A stretch of DNA of 64,000 nucleotides from Todiramphus chloris collaris (GCA_025345505.1 JANVCC010000130.1:6546125-6610124), one strand, 5' to 3'. Positions 1 to 14,100 are shown, numbered from the stretch's first letter. Program-made: numbers and translations. The notes: generated by a model not told the origin, from the letters alone.

Positions 1-2584
1 TATTTCACATCATTTGTTAAGCTGATGAAAATATTAACTTTCATTTTTGCATTATAGCCACTAAACTGTTTGAAACACTTTTGCATCCTCTTCAGAAACT
101 GTTAATATATTATAAAATCTGCTTCTCCTTTCCAGTGAAGTCTTTTCATGTTTTGTAAAGGCTTACTCTGGAACTAGCGACATGCTTAATAAAATAAAAA
201 TATAGGAAAACTGAAGTATCATCGTATGTTGAGTCACTTTATCTCCCAGCTACTTCCTCATGTCTACATAAGCCTGAGGTAGTTAGGTCCTCATTTGATA
301 TTTTTACTGATTGAATGAGAAATAAGAAAAAGAACACAAATAAGAAGCTGTGTAATTTTGAGATGGGATTACCAAACATGGTTTACTTTACGTGTGTTAA
401 AAGTGTTGTGTTTTCTACTCTGCATTTCTGGGCCTTACCTTTCTGTAAATGCTGCTATTTCTTCATGTTTGGATGGATGTTTATAGTAGGTAAAAATAAG
501 ATAATAGGTTAAAATTTCAAAAGCTTTTTAAAAAAAAAGTACCTGCTTTTGGATTGTCTGTTTTGGGTTAAGACAGAAATGTTAATACTATGGATTTGGG
601 CTTATGGAATGTGTTTGGTCTTGAAGTCCACCTTCAGATTCTGTGCAGCAGTAATGCTTAGGCATATTTTCATTAAAATGTTACTGGTTTAAAAAACTGT
701 ATTACAAATCTACCTTTAGATTAAAGAAATGTAATTATTTGGCAAGGTGCATAATGTGTAATATTTTAAGGAGTCAGGGGTGACCTTTACAATGTCTTGC
801 TCTCTTTTCTCAATATCATAGTTTATTTCTCTCTCTCTCTCTCTCTATATATATATCTATATCTATATCTATCTATCTATATATGTATCTTACATTCACA
901 ACACATTTCTTGGTTCTTCAGGTTCCTCAGGCTTGCTCACTCAGTCCCAGTGAACATTAGGAAAATGTACATATTGCTGTGTGCTCAGTCACTTACTGAA
1001 GACTCTCCCAGCTATTTGCTGTGACTGAACGTGGGCTTTTGTGGCTGTAGACATGCTAACTCTAATAATATGGAGTTGTTTATACTCCCTTCCCTCAGCT
1101 GTTTTACATCTGTTATTGCTCCTTTCTCAACTCTTTAAAGAGTTTGAAAAGTGCCTATTCTATCAAGCTCCCAATTTACCTGTTTTTAACTTTTGTTTTT
1201 ATCCTTCTTCTCTTGCCTGTCTACAATTCCAGGACAGTTTGTCCTGCTCTCATAAACTAAAGGAATTCATTGTCATCTTCCTCTCCATACTAGATGAGAG
1301 TTTTTGCCCTGGTCTTTCCAGATCACATGTCTTTGCACGGCTTTTCTGTTTTGTCATTACCATAGCAACAAGGAATAATATTGTGAAGTGGTATTTGCAT
1401 GAGAAAGCAAATGCTTTCTTAATTTATTTTAGAGGTGTGAAGAGGGGAGGGAGAAGGCTCTCCTACACTTCTTTAATGCTCGTCTCATTTTTGTACACAA
1501 AATGTTTAGAAACACTTTAAAAGGTACCTTAGGGATTTCCAGCAGAGAAATTATAATAAACAGAACTAAAGCTGGAAAAGAAATTTTGTGGCATGACACA
1601 TAGGGGTAGCCCCAAGATAAATAACGACAGGACGAATAATACAATTGTCAGCTTAGTTTAAAATGCAAGGTTTTATCAGGGAGAGCAGTTAACTGTCTTA
1701 CAGGAAGCTAGTTTCTCTGAAGAAACTTCCCCTTCCCCAAGTATATATAATTGTGTGTATATTTTCTGCCTTGCTTTCACAGTTTCCCAGGCTTAGTCTT
1801 GCCGGTATTGTCAAACTCATTAGATACTTTAGGAGGGACAGTCCAGGAAGAGCCAGCATCTCTAGTCAGTAGTGTTAGTCTTTAGATGGCTTGCTTGTCT
1901 CCCTTTCGTTCGCAATAGATTCCCTGAGCAGATGTTTTGACACAATGTTAAGATCCATCTTAAATAGTCTCTTCAAAACTAAATACAAGAGGTCTGATCA
2001 TTTATAGTCAATAAAAATCCCATGGCTGCTCTTGCATGTCAAATTTAACCCAATGTTCTAGCCAAATTCCACTCTGAGTAATTCTTTTTTGCTTCTCTAA
2101 ATTATCCCTGCAGTTTTAGTTGGATACAATATTGTTCATTTCCTGTCTTATTTTTTTCATGTACTATTTACACTGCTTAATGGTGTACAGCATGTTCCTT
2201 TCAGCGCTAGAACCTCTGAAGATTGAAAAAAAATTTGAGTTAATCAGTATCGCCTGCCTGCTTTCAACTCTTTCTACAAGAGTTTGCCACTTTTTGGTGA
2301 TTTGTCACTTTTTCCGATAACCTCAAAGGTGTGCATTCAAACTGATGTCTGCAGAATTTTATGGCCAGTGAGTTACAGTTTGTAGTGTTTATCTTGCAGT
2401 TATATGTGAAGTGATACCAGTGAAGGTGTGAGTTTATAAAACCATAAATAGTTAGTGTGTTACATGTTGTAGAAATAAACTGCGTGCAATTGTAGTGAAA
2501 GGACATTAACATTACATGCCAAGTTGCTTGTGTTCTCAGCTGCCTTCTAAGATTTACAACACTGATTGTTTTTGTTGCCTGCAG
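1..2584 (+). other. WASHC3: WASHC3 intron (3' part of the last intron)
   Basis: This AT-rich non-coding DNA lies before the terminal WASHC3 exon. I looked for the preceding exon, which in the family encodes the conserved block around 'RYLKMVQVGVPV', and did not see it, so the last intron is probably longer than 2.5 kb and begins outside the window. It ends in a normal acceptor (tgcctgcag). The 159-codon frame at 1041-1520 has leucine-rich, low-complexity translation and no recognisable domain, and I treat it as chance. A CT/TA simple repeat sits at about 829-890. Confidence 0.75.
829..890. repeat. CT / TA / TATC compound microsatellite
   Basis: A run of CT dinucleotides passes into TATA and then CTAT units. 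It is a compound simple repeat inside the WASHC3 intron and is likely to be length-polymorphic. Confidence 0.9.
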
Positions 2585-2669
2585 GACCCCAGATGCCCCT
2601 GTACCTGCCTGGGGAGATGATGGGAAAGCAGAAGACAGTTCTGATAGTGAATCTTCATTTAGTGACTAA
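2585..2669 (+). CDS. WASHC3: WASHC3 terminal coding exon (WASH complex subunit 3, formerly CCDC53)
   Basis: WASHC3 is a small coiled-coil subunit of the WASH regulatory complex, which activates Arp2/3 on endosomes for actin-dependent sorting. Only the C-terminal end of the protein is in the window. The exon follows acceptor tgcctgcag and begins with one base that completes a split codon (probably Arg). It then encodes 27 residues and a TAA stop (2667-2669). The visible peptide carries TPDAPVPAWGDDGKAED and then the acidic, Ser-rich tail SSDSESSFSD. As I remember human WASHC3, it ends with a PDAPVP motif, an acidic linker and the same last residues, so the family call is strong. The linker differs from human (AWGDDGKAED region), as expected for a bird. 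Starting at the ATG at 2566 would read the wrong frame. The N-terminal exons lie to the left of the window. Confidence 0.93.
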
Positions 2670-3700
2670 AAAGACTGATTCTGGCCTTTGGAAACCTCCA
2701 TTAAGTGCTAATGTGGTTGGAGCTTTAGCAGATGATGGGTTTGTGTGGGTCACATGGGTGTTATGACATATCTGACAGCATTTTTAAGAACTAAAATACT
2801 CTGTGTTCTTTCCCAGAAAGTTTGAACAGGCAGCATGTTTCAACCTGAACCTTTCCACCATGAAAATTAGTTGTGAGATCCATTCAGTTTTTACATGGCA
2901 TAATTTCAGATTCCTCTCTGATTCTTCTGAAATTGTTTTGTAAAATTCTAAAAATTCTGTGCCTCTAAACCTCCAGGTCTCTAAGACTGCATTCTGGTCA
3001 TTATTGGATTTTCTGTGTAACACATGTAACCTAAGTTGCCTTCTGTCCCATAACTTACAGGTAAAGTAACTTTTCAAAATGAAATTGCCTTGTTGATGAA
3101 CTGGGTTTTTTTGGGTTTTTTTTTCTAACATACCATATTCTGATGTGATGCAACAAAAATTATATACAAGTCAGCTATCTTATGGTCACTGCAAATCAGT
3201 GATACTTCGTTTGAGGTAGACTAAAATACAAGAGAAAAATATATTAAAAACCAATCTGAATCTATTTTCAAAGTATATACTGCTACTTGATGTGATAGAA
3301 CCCGTACAAAGTTGGTAAAGAAATTATTGTACTCTGTAGAAGAGTTGATTTATCAAGTTCAGGTTACAGTGGTGTAGAAAACTACAAGCATGTCAAGATT
3401 GGTTTGAAATGACACCAAAGGAAGCAAGTGTCTGGAAGATCATTAATGGAATACCAGATTCTCACTGCTTGTTCACTGTTGTATGAGTTGGTAGAAACCA
3501 CTTTCTGTTTGCTGTTGGGTTTGTTGGAAAGGAGCTGTGGCTGAACAGTTTGCATAGGATAAGAAATCACCTCCGAGTTGGTGCCTTTGCTGATAATTTC
3601 AGCAAAGAATCCAAAATTCAGTTTGCATCATGATAAAACTGCCTTGCTACCTCTTGAGGTATGCATTGGGGAACAATAAAAAGAAATCCACTTGGAGACA
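2670..3700 (+). other. WASHC3: WASHC3 3' UTR, extent uncertain
   Basis: The non-coding sequence after the WASHC3 stop must include its 3' UTR. Candidate polyadenylation hexamers are ATTAAA at 3243-3248 and AATAAA at 3675-3680. Neither has a very strong GU-rich downstream element, so I cannot choose between them. Transcript data would settle the end. Confidence 0.4.
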
Positions 3701-6700
3701 GACTGGCCCTGAAAACTTCCTTCCAAATTACTTAATCTGCGCCATGAGTCAAAAATTATATTTAATTGAAGAATCTTCCTTAATGTAATTTCTTCCATAT
3801 GAAATTATTACTATGTTTGAATTCCCCAGATTATTGCAATTATACCAGAATGCCGTGGGCCAGGCAATCATTCGCTTTCTGGTATTTCACATTCTTCCTG
3901 AGACCAAGAAAAGACTAAAACTGAAGCTCTAAGTATATAAATTTGTTAGGTTTTATGACCGAGTCATTATCTTCACTCTGGTTTGTTTATACCACTTTGG
4001 TAGGTTAGCTGCCTTTTTTTCCTTTGTTTTTTTTTTTTTTTCCTCTTTCCACTTAAGCATAGCTCCCATGTGAGTCTAGCAGACATATTTAAGCTCTTCA
4101 TAACCTGTAAATCAGAGTCATGCCTGAATCCCTACAAAAGCATATATGCACTAGGGAATGTCTAGAGATGGCATTTCAATGGTGAGTTAATTACTATTGA
4201 ACACTTTAAAATATTCAGTAGTTTACACTGGGTAAAACTCAACAAATGTTAACATATTAGCAATAAGTATTTCGAAAGTAAATGTTATAATGTTATTTCA
4301 GAAAGCATCTATTAAAATGCTGGTGACTTTTTTAAATCTATATTTGAAAACTCATTGAAGCAATCTGTATAATTAAAGCTGTGCTTTGTAAACCAAAATT
4401 CTGGTTCTATTTTATTCCCATATGTTGTTTTAAAGAAGATAATGAAAATTCTTCTGAAGTCTTCGCCATTCATGTTTCTCCAGAACTAGTTTTGCTGAAA
4501 TAGCATCAATCTGCTAGCTGAGGGGGAGAGTTTTTAAAGCAGGAATTTAGCCTAAGCCATGTTAGCACTCTTGACTAGAGGAGAACTGGACAACCCATAG
4601 CTGCTGTTCTAACAAGATAATTTAAGGAAGACTGAAATTAATGAGGACTGTATGTTCGATACTCTTGAACTGACATTAACCTATTCAAGGAAGTAGCATG
4701 ACTTCAAGAGTTGACTTGAGACATAGTAGTTAATTATGTTTTTAAAGGAATAAACAAGGTTACCAAAGCACATTTAAGGAGGTATGACTTAACATTGTTC
4801 ATCATTTTGAAGAAGTGCTTTGTGTAAAGGAATTTTAGTCTGAAAACCCTAAAATCAATTGTCTTTTACACCACTACAGATGTATTTTTATGTGGAATGA
4901 AAAAGAAAGCCTCTAGCCTACTTGTTAAAAAGAGGGATAATTAATTGGTAATTACCTATGTCACAGAATAACGATTTCATTAGTAAGCATGGGGAATTTA
5001 ATTGCTTAAGACTTGTGTGGTTTTTTTTCAGGGTAGCTGTTTACTTTGGAATAGTGCAAACTTGGTAGGCTTGCAGAAGCATTAAGAAAAATCTTGCCAC
5101 TTTGTCTCCTCTCCCACCTGAGTGGTACCATGCTGCACAGTAAAAATCCAAGTGTCTAAGCTGTGAGGAACCAGGGAAAAAAAATGTAAAAGTTTCCCCT
5201 TTTACCTTCAGTGCCATCAGCAGCCATAGTGCTTCCACTGCTTTCGGAACCTCTGACCACATTAAGCTTCTGCCAGTCTCATCTGCTAAACACATCCCTG
5301 TACTCCTTAGGTTGAAGCCAAATTCAATCTGAGATGTTTCAGCTTAGGACACATGCTGACACAAGAAGCTATTAAGTATGGGAAGATTGGTTTGAGACTG
5401 AATTATGTCAGCTGTGCTAGTCCTCCTTGATCTACAGCAGTTTTCTAGTGAGATGGTGCTAACCCAGAAAGTTGGAAAGACCTTAACCGCAAGCTAAATA
5501 CTATAAGCAGAGAATATTCCAACTTGCTCATTATTTGCCATCTGTTTTGGAATGGAAGATGGAGGGAGTATTTCAACTTGGCTGTACAGTAATCAGATAT
5601 ACGTAATTCTTTCAAGGGAAGAAGTCCATTTTTGAGTGACTTTTATTTTTAAAAGCTTCCAGCAGCAAAGAACTTTTAAAAGATGTGCTACATATTAAGA
5701 AGTGTCAGTCATAAACAGCTAATCTACCCAGATTTTATATGGATTTAAAATCATATCTGGGGCAATATTACAATTTGTAGGCATGAGAACTACTTTATTT
5801 GGATGGAATAACTATTGAATGCATCTGTTAATTATGTACTATTAGTAAGTTGTGTACTCAATGTTTATGGTTTTTTTTTTTTTATTCCATCAACATCTTC
5901 CACATTTTGCAGGTAGACTGGAGCATAGAATGTACAGAGGTCGGTCTCTTAAAGTCATTACAGGCATTTAAAATGCATGTAGGTGCCTTAGGGCTAGATG
6001 CATATCCGTATTTATGTAAGTGAGACCTCAAAAAACTGTCAAAGGCAAAAGCAACATCTGGACATGATAATAACTTTATACTGAAGTCCTAGTTTAGCAC
6101 TCTTAATTACTAATCTGTTTCCTCTCAACTCCCCTGTTCAGCTACATTTAAAAAGAAAATTGATGGTTCTTTTTCCAAGCTGGGTCTCTTCCTCTCTCTT
6201 GTTTTTCTTTCCAGTGTGTGTTATTTACACCAGTGAGTAAGTGTATAGTTTGACATTCTCTGAAAAAAAAAATAAAGTCATAAGAAGCTATAGCCTGTAC
6301 TCGGAAAAAGAGAATATCCCTAAGCTCAGCATTTCAACTTGCACGTGATGGAGTCAATTTTTGCTTTACATAATGTTACATAGCAAGAAACTGAAGTTCA
6401 TCATGGCCTTAAGCTTTCTGGGAATCCACTTTTATCTCTGAAAAGCTGATACAAGGTTACAGCATTACAGTGGATTTGTCTGCAAAACAGGACGTGTATT
6501 TTTTTACTCTTCAGAAAATCTGGCAACCTGTTGTCTGAAACAACTACGGGTCAAATGCCTGCGCTAGCATCCAAAGCGTTATTCTCCTGATATTTCATGT
6601 AACGATGTCTCTGTTCAGCCCACGTTACAGGCAAAACAGGAACTGCCACAAGCTCAGGCCTGTGGCTTGCTTACTCTTGCAGTTCTGTCTCTGGTAAAAA

Positions 6701-7119
6701 TCCATACTGAATGTTTTAACGGAAGACGTGAGGATTACCGCAGTGCTCCAGCAGTCCCTTTTCCTGCCACCAAGTTTTTGCTCCAGCTGTGAGCAGCTCT
6801 TGATGTTCAGTGCTAGATTACAAACTTGTTAGTGGTTCCAAAAACGTTTGCATTAATCTGGGAAGCTCTGGATATTCCTGCCTTGTGCTTGACCGTCTGA
6901 CTTTGCTAACACAATGCTGTTTTAAGGGAGTTCCATGGGCTAGTTTGTGATGAGAGAAACTAAGGGGAAAATGAAAATAACATACCCCATGCCATGAAAA
7001 TGAGTGACAGAAACAAGCTTAGCGTAGAATGTGTCTTTGTGTACTGATTTTGAAGAAATGAGTTTAAATGTCTGTAATTAAAATGCAGGTCACTGGGTTC
7101 TGTCACTGTTCCTTCTGCT
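3701..7119. other. Intergenic, AT-rich, no gene seen
   Basis: This interval between WASHC3 and the first CR1 copy has only short random open frames and poly-T tracts (about 4026-4041 and 5871-5883). No splice-flanked conserved peptide, RNA gene or recognisable transposon was found by eye. Confidence 0.6.
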
Positions 7120-8192
7120 CAGGAAGTATGGGTTACATGAGCAGGCAATAAGGTGGATTGAGAACTGGCTGAACGACAGAGCTCAGAGGGTTGTGATCAG
7201 TGGTGCAGTCTAGTTGGAGGCCTGTAGCTAGTGGTGTTCCCCAGGGGTCAGTACTGGGCCCAGTCTTGTTCCACATATTCATCAGTGTCCTGGATGAAGG
7301 GACAGAGTGTACCCTCAGCAAGTTTGATGATGATGCAGAACTGGGAGGATGCAAACCAGGAGGCTGTACTGCCATTCACTGTGACCTGGACAGGCTGGAG
7401 AGTTGAGCGGAGGGGGATCTAATGAAAGTTCCAACAAAGGCAAGTATAGAGTCCTGCACCTGGGGAGGGATAAGCCCATGCACCAGTACAGGTTAGGGGT
7501 TGACCTGCTGGAAAGCAGCCCTGGCAAGAAGGACTTGGGAGTCCTGGTGGACAAGTTAACCATGAGCCAGCAGTGTGCTTTTGTGGCCAGGGAGGCCAAT
7601 GGCATCCTGGGGTGCATTAAGAAGAGTGTGACCAGCAAGTTGAGGGAGATTCTCCTTCCTCTTTACTCCACCCTAGTGAGGCCACATCTGGAGTGCTGTG
7701 TCCAGTTCTGGACTCCCCAGTTGAAGAGAGACAGGGAAATACTAAAGAGAGTCCAGCGGAGGGCTATGAAGATAATTAGGGCACTGTAGCACTCCTCTTA
7801 CAAGGCAAGGCTGAGAGACCTGGGTCTGTTGAGTCTGGAGGAGAGAAGATTGAGAGGGGACCTTGTCAGTGATTATAAATATCTAATGGGTAGGTGTCAA
7901 GAGGATGGAGCCTGTGTCTTTTCAGTGGATAGGACAAGGGGCAACAGCACAAACGAACACAGGAAGTTCACCCACACATAAGGAGAAACTTCTCTGAATG
8001 TGACGGAGCACTAGAACAGGCTGCCCCAAGAGGCTGTGGAGTCTCCTCTGGAGACTTTCAAAGCCCATCTGGACATGTTCCTGTGCAACCTGATCTAGGT
8101 GAACCTTCTTTGGTAAGGGGGTTGGACTAGATGATCCCCAGAGGTCCCTTTCAACCCCTAACAGTCTGATTCTGTGATTCTGTGATTCTGTG
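7120..8192 (+). mobile_element. CR1 LINE, 5'-truncated, ORF2 C-terminal part plus 3' end
   Basis: This is a sense-strand CR1 fragment of about 1.07 kb. Three frames together read the palm/thumb end of the reverse transcriptase: [20 protein letters not shown] (near 7212-7270), then a degraded YADD-region in which the equivalent segment reads [10 protein letters not shown], then the C-terminal domain (CRVLHLGRD..., ILGCIKKSV..., [13 protein letters not shown]) at about 7440-7790. It ends in the CR1 3' tail with repeated ATTCTGTG units at about 8167-8192. Frameshifts and stops show that it is dead. The 5' boundary is approximate (7115-7135). The 5' truncation is the usual result of target-primed reverse transcription. 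Confidence 0.95.
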
Positions 8193-11100
8193 GGTGAGGA
8201 CAGCGGCAGCATGAAACACTTAGTTTCATATGGATTTTTTTTTTCTTTTAAAAAAGCTGTTTAGTTCAGTGTCTTGACCTTAAACAAGTGGATTGTTTTC
8301 TCATGCAGTATATTTTCAATTTTCAGGTAAATGGGTGGAAGGAAAATTCTGAACGATCATTCACTTTGCAGACAGTTGATTTATTTTACATCAGACTTCA
8401 TAACAGGTACCCTCTCCCTGAAGGGATGAAATGGTAAATAATAGTATTCTCTGATTCAGGTGATAATAGTTCTGACTTAGCAAGCTCTTGCATGTTCTAG
8501 TATGTAAGCTTGTACTTGAAAGCTGTCTACTCTGTCTGAGGACATGCTGCTCCCTGTACACTAGAAATCTCTTTTCTGTACTTCACTATCACCTCCTGTC
8601 CTGATCTGTGGGATCAGAAGTTGCGGTAAAGTGGATGCTAGGCTTGGGACAAGTCCTTTACTGGAAAGAGCATGCATCTGAGTGCTCAAAAGGACAGGCC
8701 AGAAGAAAGGGATCTGGGAATATGTTTTTTACATTTAGATGAACAGTTCTTTTTATAGCTGATTCCTATCAACTGTTTAATAAACCTTTTATGTCACTTG
8801 TAGTGGTGAGTACTTGAGTACACTTGAATGACTCTTCTGTGAAAAACTTGACAGTGGAAAAAAACTGTAAGGCCCGTTTTAAATGATAACCCTCCTAAGA
8901 ATTGTGATTATCCTTTTTACTTTCAAATAAATTATATCTAGTGTTCGTCTGACTCCATGCTTCCAATAGATTCCATAATCCATGAATGATTTGTTGTAGC
9001 ACAGTTTACACTGTTTTGTTTTTTTTTTCATGGGTAGTCCTTCCCCAGTGAGAGCTAAACTGTTCATAATGAACATCTCACAGTGTTGATTTCTCTGCTC
9101 CTATGTTGATACCACTTCCCAACAGCTCTTTCAAAAGGAATACTTCTGCATGCTGAGATGATCCTTTGATCTTTTGGATCCAGTTCACCTATTTTTGAAG
9201 TAGAGTGGAAGCGGGGAGGGGGATGAATAAAGATAACGAGGAATGTCTTTTTCTCAGTTGTTTCACCATTTGCTTTTTCCTCAGTGCAGTACTTTTAGGG
9301 AACTGCCAAATAATAACAACGGAGATTTTTTTCCAAGAAACCATGAACAACAGTCTTGTTTGCCCAGCATGATGCCTGGCATCAGCAAAAGCAAAGGGTG
9401 AAGTAGGTGGTAGCCAGTATTTTTGTAAAAATGAATTAGGTGAAAAATGGTTTGTAAAGCTTTATCATGTGTTTGGTGTGGTTTAGGGAACTGATGTCAA
9501 AAACTTGCCTGCCTGCACAAAAGCATATATCAAGACAGTTTAAAAGCAGCTTAGTACAGTTAAAATATCATGAGCAGAGGGTGATTATTAATATTTTTCT
9601 TACTGTAACTTCTCTTTGCCTCTGACTTGGCTTTCACGTCTGCCTTCTCTTCTATTGTAAACATTAGGCTTTGTTATTGTTCTTCCAGCCTCCTGGCATC
9701 CTTGCGCTTCAAACATTGTTGAGTTGACCTATTACCATAGTTTAAAACCATGCGAGGCTCTCGTTTGAGCTCTTCCATTTTAAAGGACAACTCTATGATA
9801 GTTTCTGCATAATATTTTTGTTTTGGAAAGTGTTTCAGCCTGGTTTACTATGGAAACACCATCACTTTGTATATGTGTCTGTCCTTAGTTTTCTTGAACT
9901 TTCAGAACCTATTGGCTATTTTCAGTCAGATTTTGGTAGGAGACTGAGGAAGACATCTCAAAGATTGCGGTCCCTATGGGTTTGATGAAAATAAGTAACT
10001 GGGTAAAAGGGAGAGATAATATAAGAGAATTTAAGCTGAAGTAAGGCTGCATCCCTGGCTGAAACCTTTTTATACCCCCAGTGATCAATATCAGTGATCA
10101 ATATTGTATCTGTTTATTATTTTCTCCTAAGATTAGGCCCTCTCATCAGCCATCAGCCTTTAGATCTCTCTAGTTACAGTCCTAAGTCAGTTCTGGGGTT
10201 GTCTCCTGGATTTTCTTTATTCAGGCAATGCATCAATCAGCAGAACAGCACAACACTGATACATTGCCAGTGATATAACCAGTGGTAACCAGTTTGCCCA
10301 GCAGCCAGAATCTGAGGTTCACTAAGTGGGTTTTCCATTGTCTCCAACAGATTTTTATGAGTGTTAAGGCCATGGTCTGTAGCCCTGCTATAGGAAATGT
10401 ACACGTAGAGCTTGCATCTTAGAAACCAAAGCCAGTCAGGCACATGCTCAAGCTCCCTAGGAAATCAAATTCTGTTCATTTCTCTGAAGTTCTTGCTGTA
10501 AGCGTACAGTTACCTGAAAACATTTCCAAATGTGCGTGCTTGGACGAAGAGAGGTGCCATGCTTTTGTGGCGACCAAAGCTTTGGCAGAGAGGATAGGAA
10601 CAATAGGACAATTCTCTTTGGGAATTATTTATGTTGTGCTCACAAGTGGTCCATGCTGTGCTAGTGTTGTGTAAGGCAGTCCTCAGTAAACCAGGTGGGA
10701 GTGCAAAACTTTCCTTTTGCCATATAAACAGAGTGGGTTGCATAACTGAACTTGTCTTTCTTCTGTTCTGGACGGTTTTTTCCATTTCAGTTATTGTGCC
10801 TATATCATCATATGTATCAGCACACACTGCACTAGCTGTTTTTTCCAGGACCTGCCTCTCCTGGGCATCTGTTCCTTTGCTCCATTACATGCTGTTGTCC
10901 TCCACAGGATTTCCAGGCATTACAATGAACCTCAGCTACCAGGAGCACAAAGTACAGCTACCCATCGTTAGGCCCCAGCTGGCTGCTGCAGGGTACATTG
11001 CTAATCTCACCTCTCCCACGGACTGAATTGCTCAGGCTTGCCCAAGTATTTGGCAAGTGGATTCTTTCATCAGATGTCTTCAGTCGGGCAATGTGATAAG

Positions 11101-14100
11101 TAATAACAGTGCTGTCAGTAGGGGCATTTGCCAGACTATATACAATGGGGCTCTGCTGACCCAATAACCTGACTTGAGGAGCCATGAGCCCCACCTTCCC
11201 CTTAGGGGGTTTCCTTTTTCCTTTTTTAAAAGAGGTTATGGTATTTTTTTTTTTGTTAACTGTTAGTATGTGTGTGTTGGGTGTATTAACTACCATTGTA
11301 TTCACACATCAGCCTATCACCACAATTCATGTCACACAATCAGTTCAGTTACTAGCCCACAACTTTGAGTGCCATACTTTGTCTGGTTTTCAGTTTGCAT
11401 CCTTATTGTGTGAGACTTCTTATCGCACAGGGATCACCTGTTAAGAGTATCACCCAGCTGTAAGAAAGAAACTCAGGATCAGCAGTCATTTTGCTCATCC
11501 CTTCCAGATTTCATATCGGTCGGTTGCAAGCAACTGTCCACCAATGCAGTTTATGTCTTTTCTCCAGTTACACATGCACTTCATACTTAGCTAGAAGATT
11601 TCTGATTTTGGGTTTGCACAGCATATTCGCTTTAGTGCCAATCTTCACTTAATAGTTTTTCTTGATCTCTTTTTCTCTAGCCTACGTGTGACAACACAGT
11701 GAACTGGGGAGAAAAAAGCATTCTTTGATGGTTAACTTGATTATGGACAGAGCTTTTATGCTTAGATTTTGAAAGTTTTTATTATATAAACTCTTCCACT
11801 TCACCAAAATGCATCCACATTTATATATTCTCACGTACGTGCTCCTAACTTCCCAATACATTTACATTTTTAGTTCCAATTTGTAACACTTCATCTGCTC
11901 CTGAGAAGTACACTTTCTTTATCTATGTCCAAGACCCAAGCAAACAAAATTCCTTCAAAGATCTTTCTGAATCAGAGGAGAGATGACAGTAAAAAAAAGC
12001 AAAACAATTAAATTCTCTCCCACTTAAATGAAATTTTTACTGAGGCTTGTTTTGTTACATAGTGTTATAGTGAAAACAGATGATATTTGAAACTTGGCTT
12101 TGAAGCAAGCCTCCCTTCAGCCTCCACAGGCAACTAGACATTCCCTCTCTGCGCATCACTTCCAACAGCTCTTTAGTGCAAAATATTTCTGTGTTTATCC
12201 TCTAGACAAATTACAATTGCTGATCCTAAGTAATTTGTGCGTTAAGAAAATGGTATGTTGTCAAGCTGAAATCCCACTCTTCTATATAAATCCTTTCTTA
12301 AAGAATGAAATTTAAAAAATTCATTGCATTTCTTTACTTTGTTTTAAATTATTAGGATGGCTTCAGTGGACTCAGCTCATCAGTAGAAAGCACAGTGAGC
12401 AGCATACAGCATTAGCCTATGTAGCTTGACCCCAGAGCACTCTGGTAGCTTGCATGTTGCCCAGGCAGAGGGAGCTGAGGCTCAGCAGTACTGCTGACAC
12501 TGGAAGAGCAGATGTTGGATATACCTCCCCTAATCTGTGTTCTTTACAAAATAGCTGTGAACCATTTATCAAAATGTTTAGCTTGTTTTGATAGCTGGAC
12601 TAAATTGTAAACAAATGGTAACCACATGTTATTTACAGCAGAATAATTTTGCTTTGTTTGCTTTTATGACAGCATTTACACAGTATTTTATGCAACCTTA
12701 GTGACCTACATAAGGTTTCGGTCTACAAGTTATACTCTTTTTCTGAAAAAACAAAGAATTAACAAAATAGATGATGGCAGGATTTGATTTTAACCATAAC
12801 AGCTGGTAATTTGATGGAAAAAAAATCCAGTAAAACTTCTTTGGTGTTTTCAGAGATTGGAAATTCTCTATTCTGCTCTCCCAAGGGCCTTTAAAAATAT
12901 TCAGGCTTGTTGTTGAAGTTCATTAAGTCATGCAGTGATAGCAACACACATTACCATCTCTAATTTCAACCAAGGCCCCCTAATTTCTGCCGTCACAAAC
13001 CATTTCCTGGCTTCTCCTCACCTTGCTCTGAATTGTTTTTTCTTCGGTTTATGGTTTTTTTGTTGCTCAAGATTTGGGAAGAAAGTGGAACATTGTGATG
13101 AAACCTTCTTCCATAAAATCACCGAAACCATTACACCACAGTTACAGCTCTGGTCTATTTGCCTTTAGGCACAAGCCAAGATCATATGGTTCTAGATTAG
13201 CAAAGAAGAAATGGGGAAGGGAAAGCCACATAAAAGCTTTTCTCCTCCTTAGCACTTCCATTCAAGAGTCCCAGAGGGAAATCACAAATACATTAGGTCA
13301 GCCTTACAAAAAAATCATTCTTTTAACAAAACACAAGTGAAAAAAAAAAAAAACACAAACTCCAAAATATTAGGCCATTCAATATCTTAATTATTGCACG
13401 GTAATGTTGGAAAAGTAGTAGCTGAACAATTTTGTGGCCTGGTTGTTGTTTTGAAGACAGTTTTTGCAAAGTTACATGAGAGGGAACGGAAGCCTTTTGG
13501 TTAGGTTTTGTAAACAGAAAACATCCTAAGGCTGCTGTCCCTTTCCTCTTCTCCTGGATCATTACTCTCTGGAAGTCACCTGTAATTCTCTTTGTAAACA
13601 GTGTGTGCTGCAGGTAAAAGAATGAAGGAAGAAAGGAAAAAACAAAACAACCCACAACAATGAGTGTACTGAACAGAACACAGAGAAGTAAGTATGTTTA
13701 ATTTTCCAGAAGGGATATGTCCAGTTTATGTTTCTCTGGTACATGGGAAAGGGAGAGTCACAGCTGATTCAAGCACTGTCAGCTCCATTTTACTGCCAAG
13801 ATGACATACATGTGAACTGCAAATATAAGAAACACGAGTGCTAGCATTTCTCAGTGTTGCTCTATGATTTTTCTGTTATATGCACAAACTTTCAGTGAAA
13901 GGCAAGGGATTAAATCATTAACAAAGGCTTTCTTTCCCCCATAGTTAAATCAGTCACTGAGCTTAAACAAAGGCTAAGGTTAAGGAGTCTGACTAAAGAG
14001 TCCACTTCACTTCTACTACACAATCTTGTGTTGTCATGACTTACAAGCTGTCGTATTTTTCATTCTTTCTAAACGCTTTCTGCGTGATATTCATTTGCAC

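Noticed and set aside
1041-1520. 159-codon open frame
   Set aside because: It lies inside a WASHC3 intron, has Leu/Phe-rich translation with no domain, and no splice or promoter context.
7200-7789. Several overlapping ORFs read as possible host genes
   Set aside because: They are pieces of the CR1 reverse transcriptase in shifted frames; minus-strand frames there are shadows.
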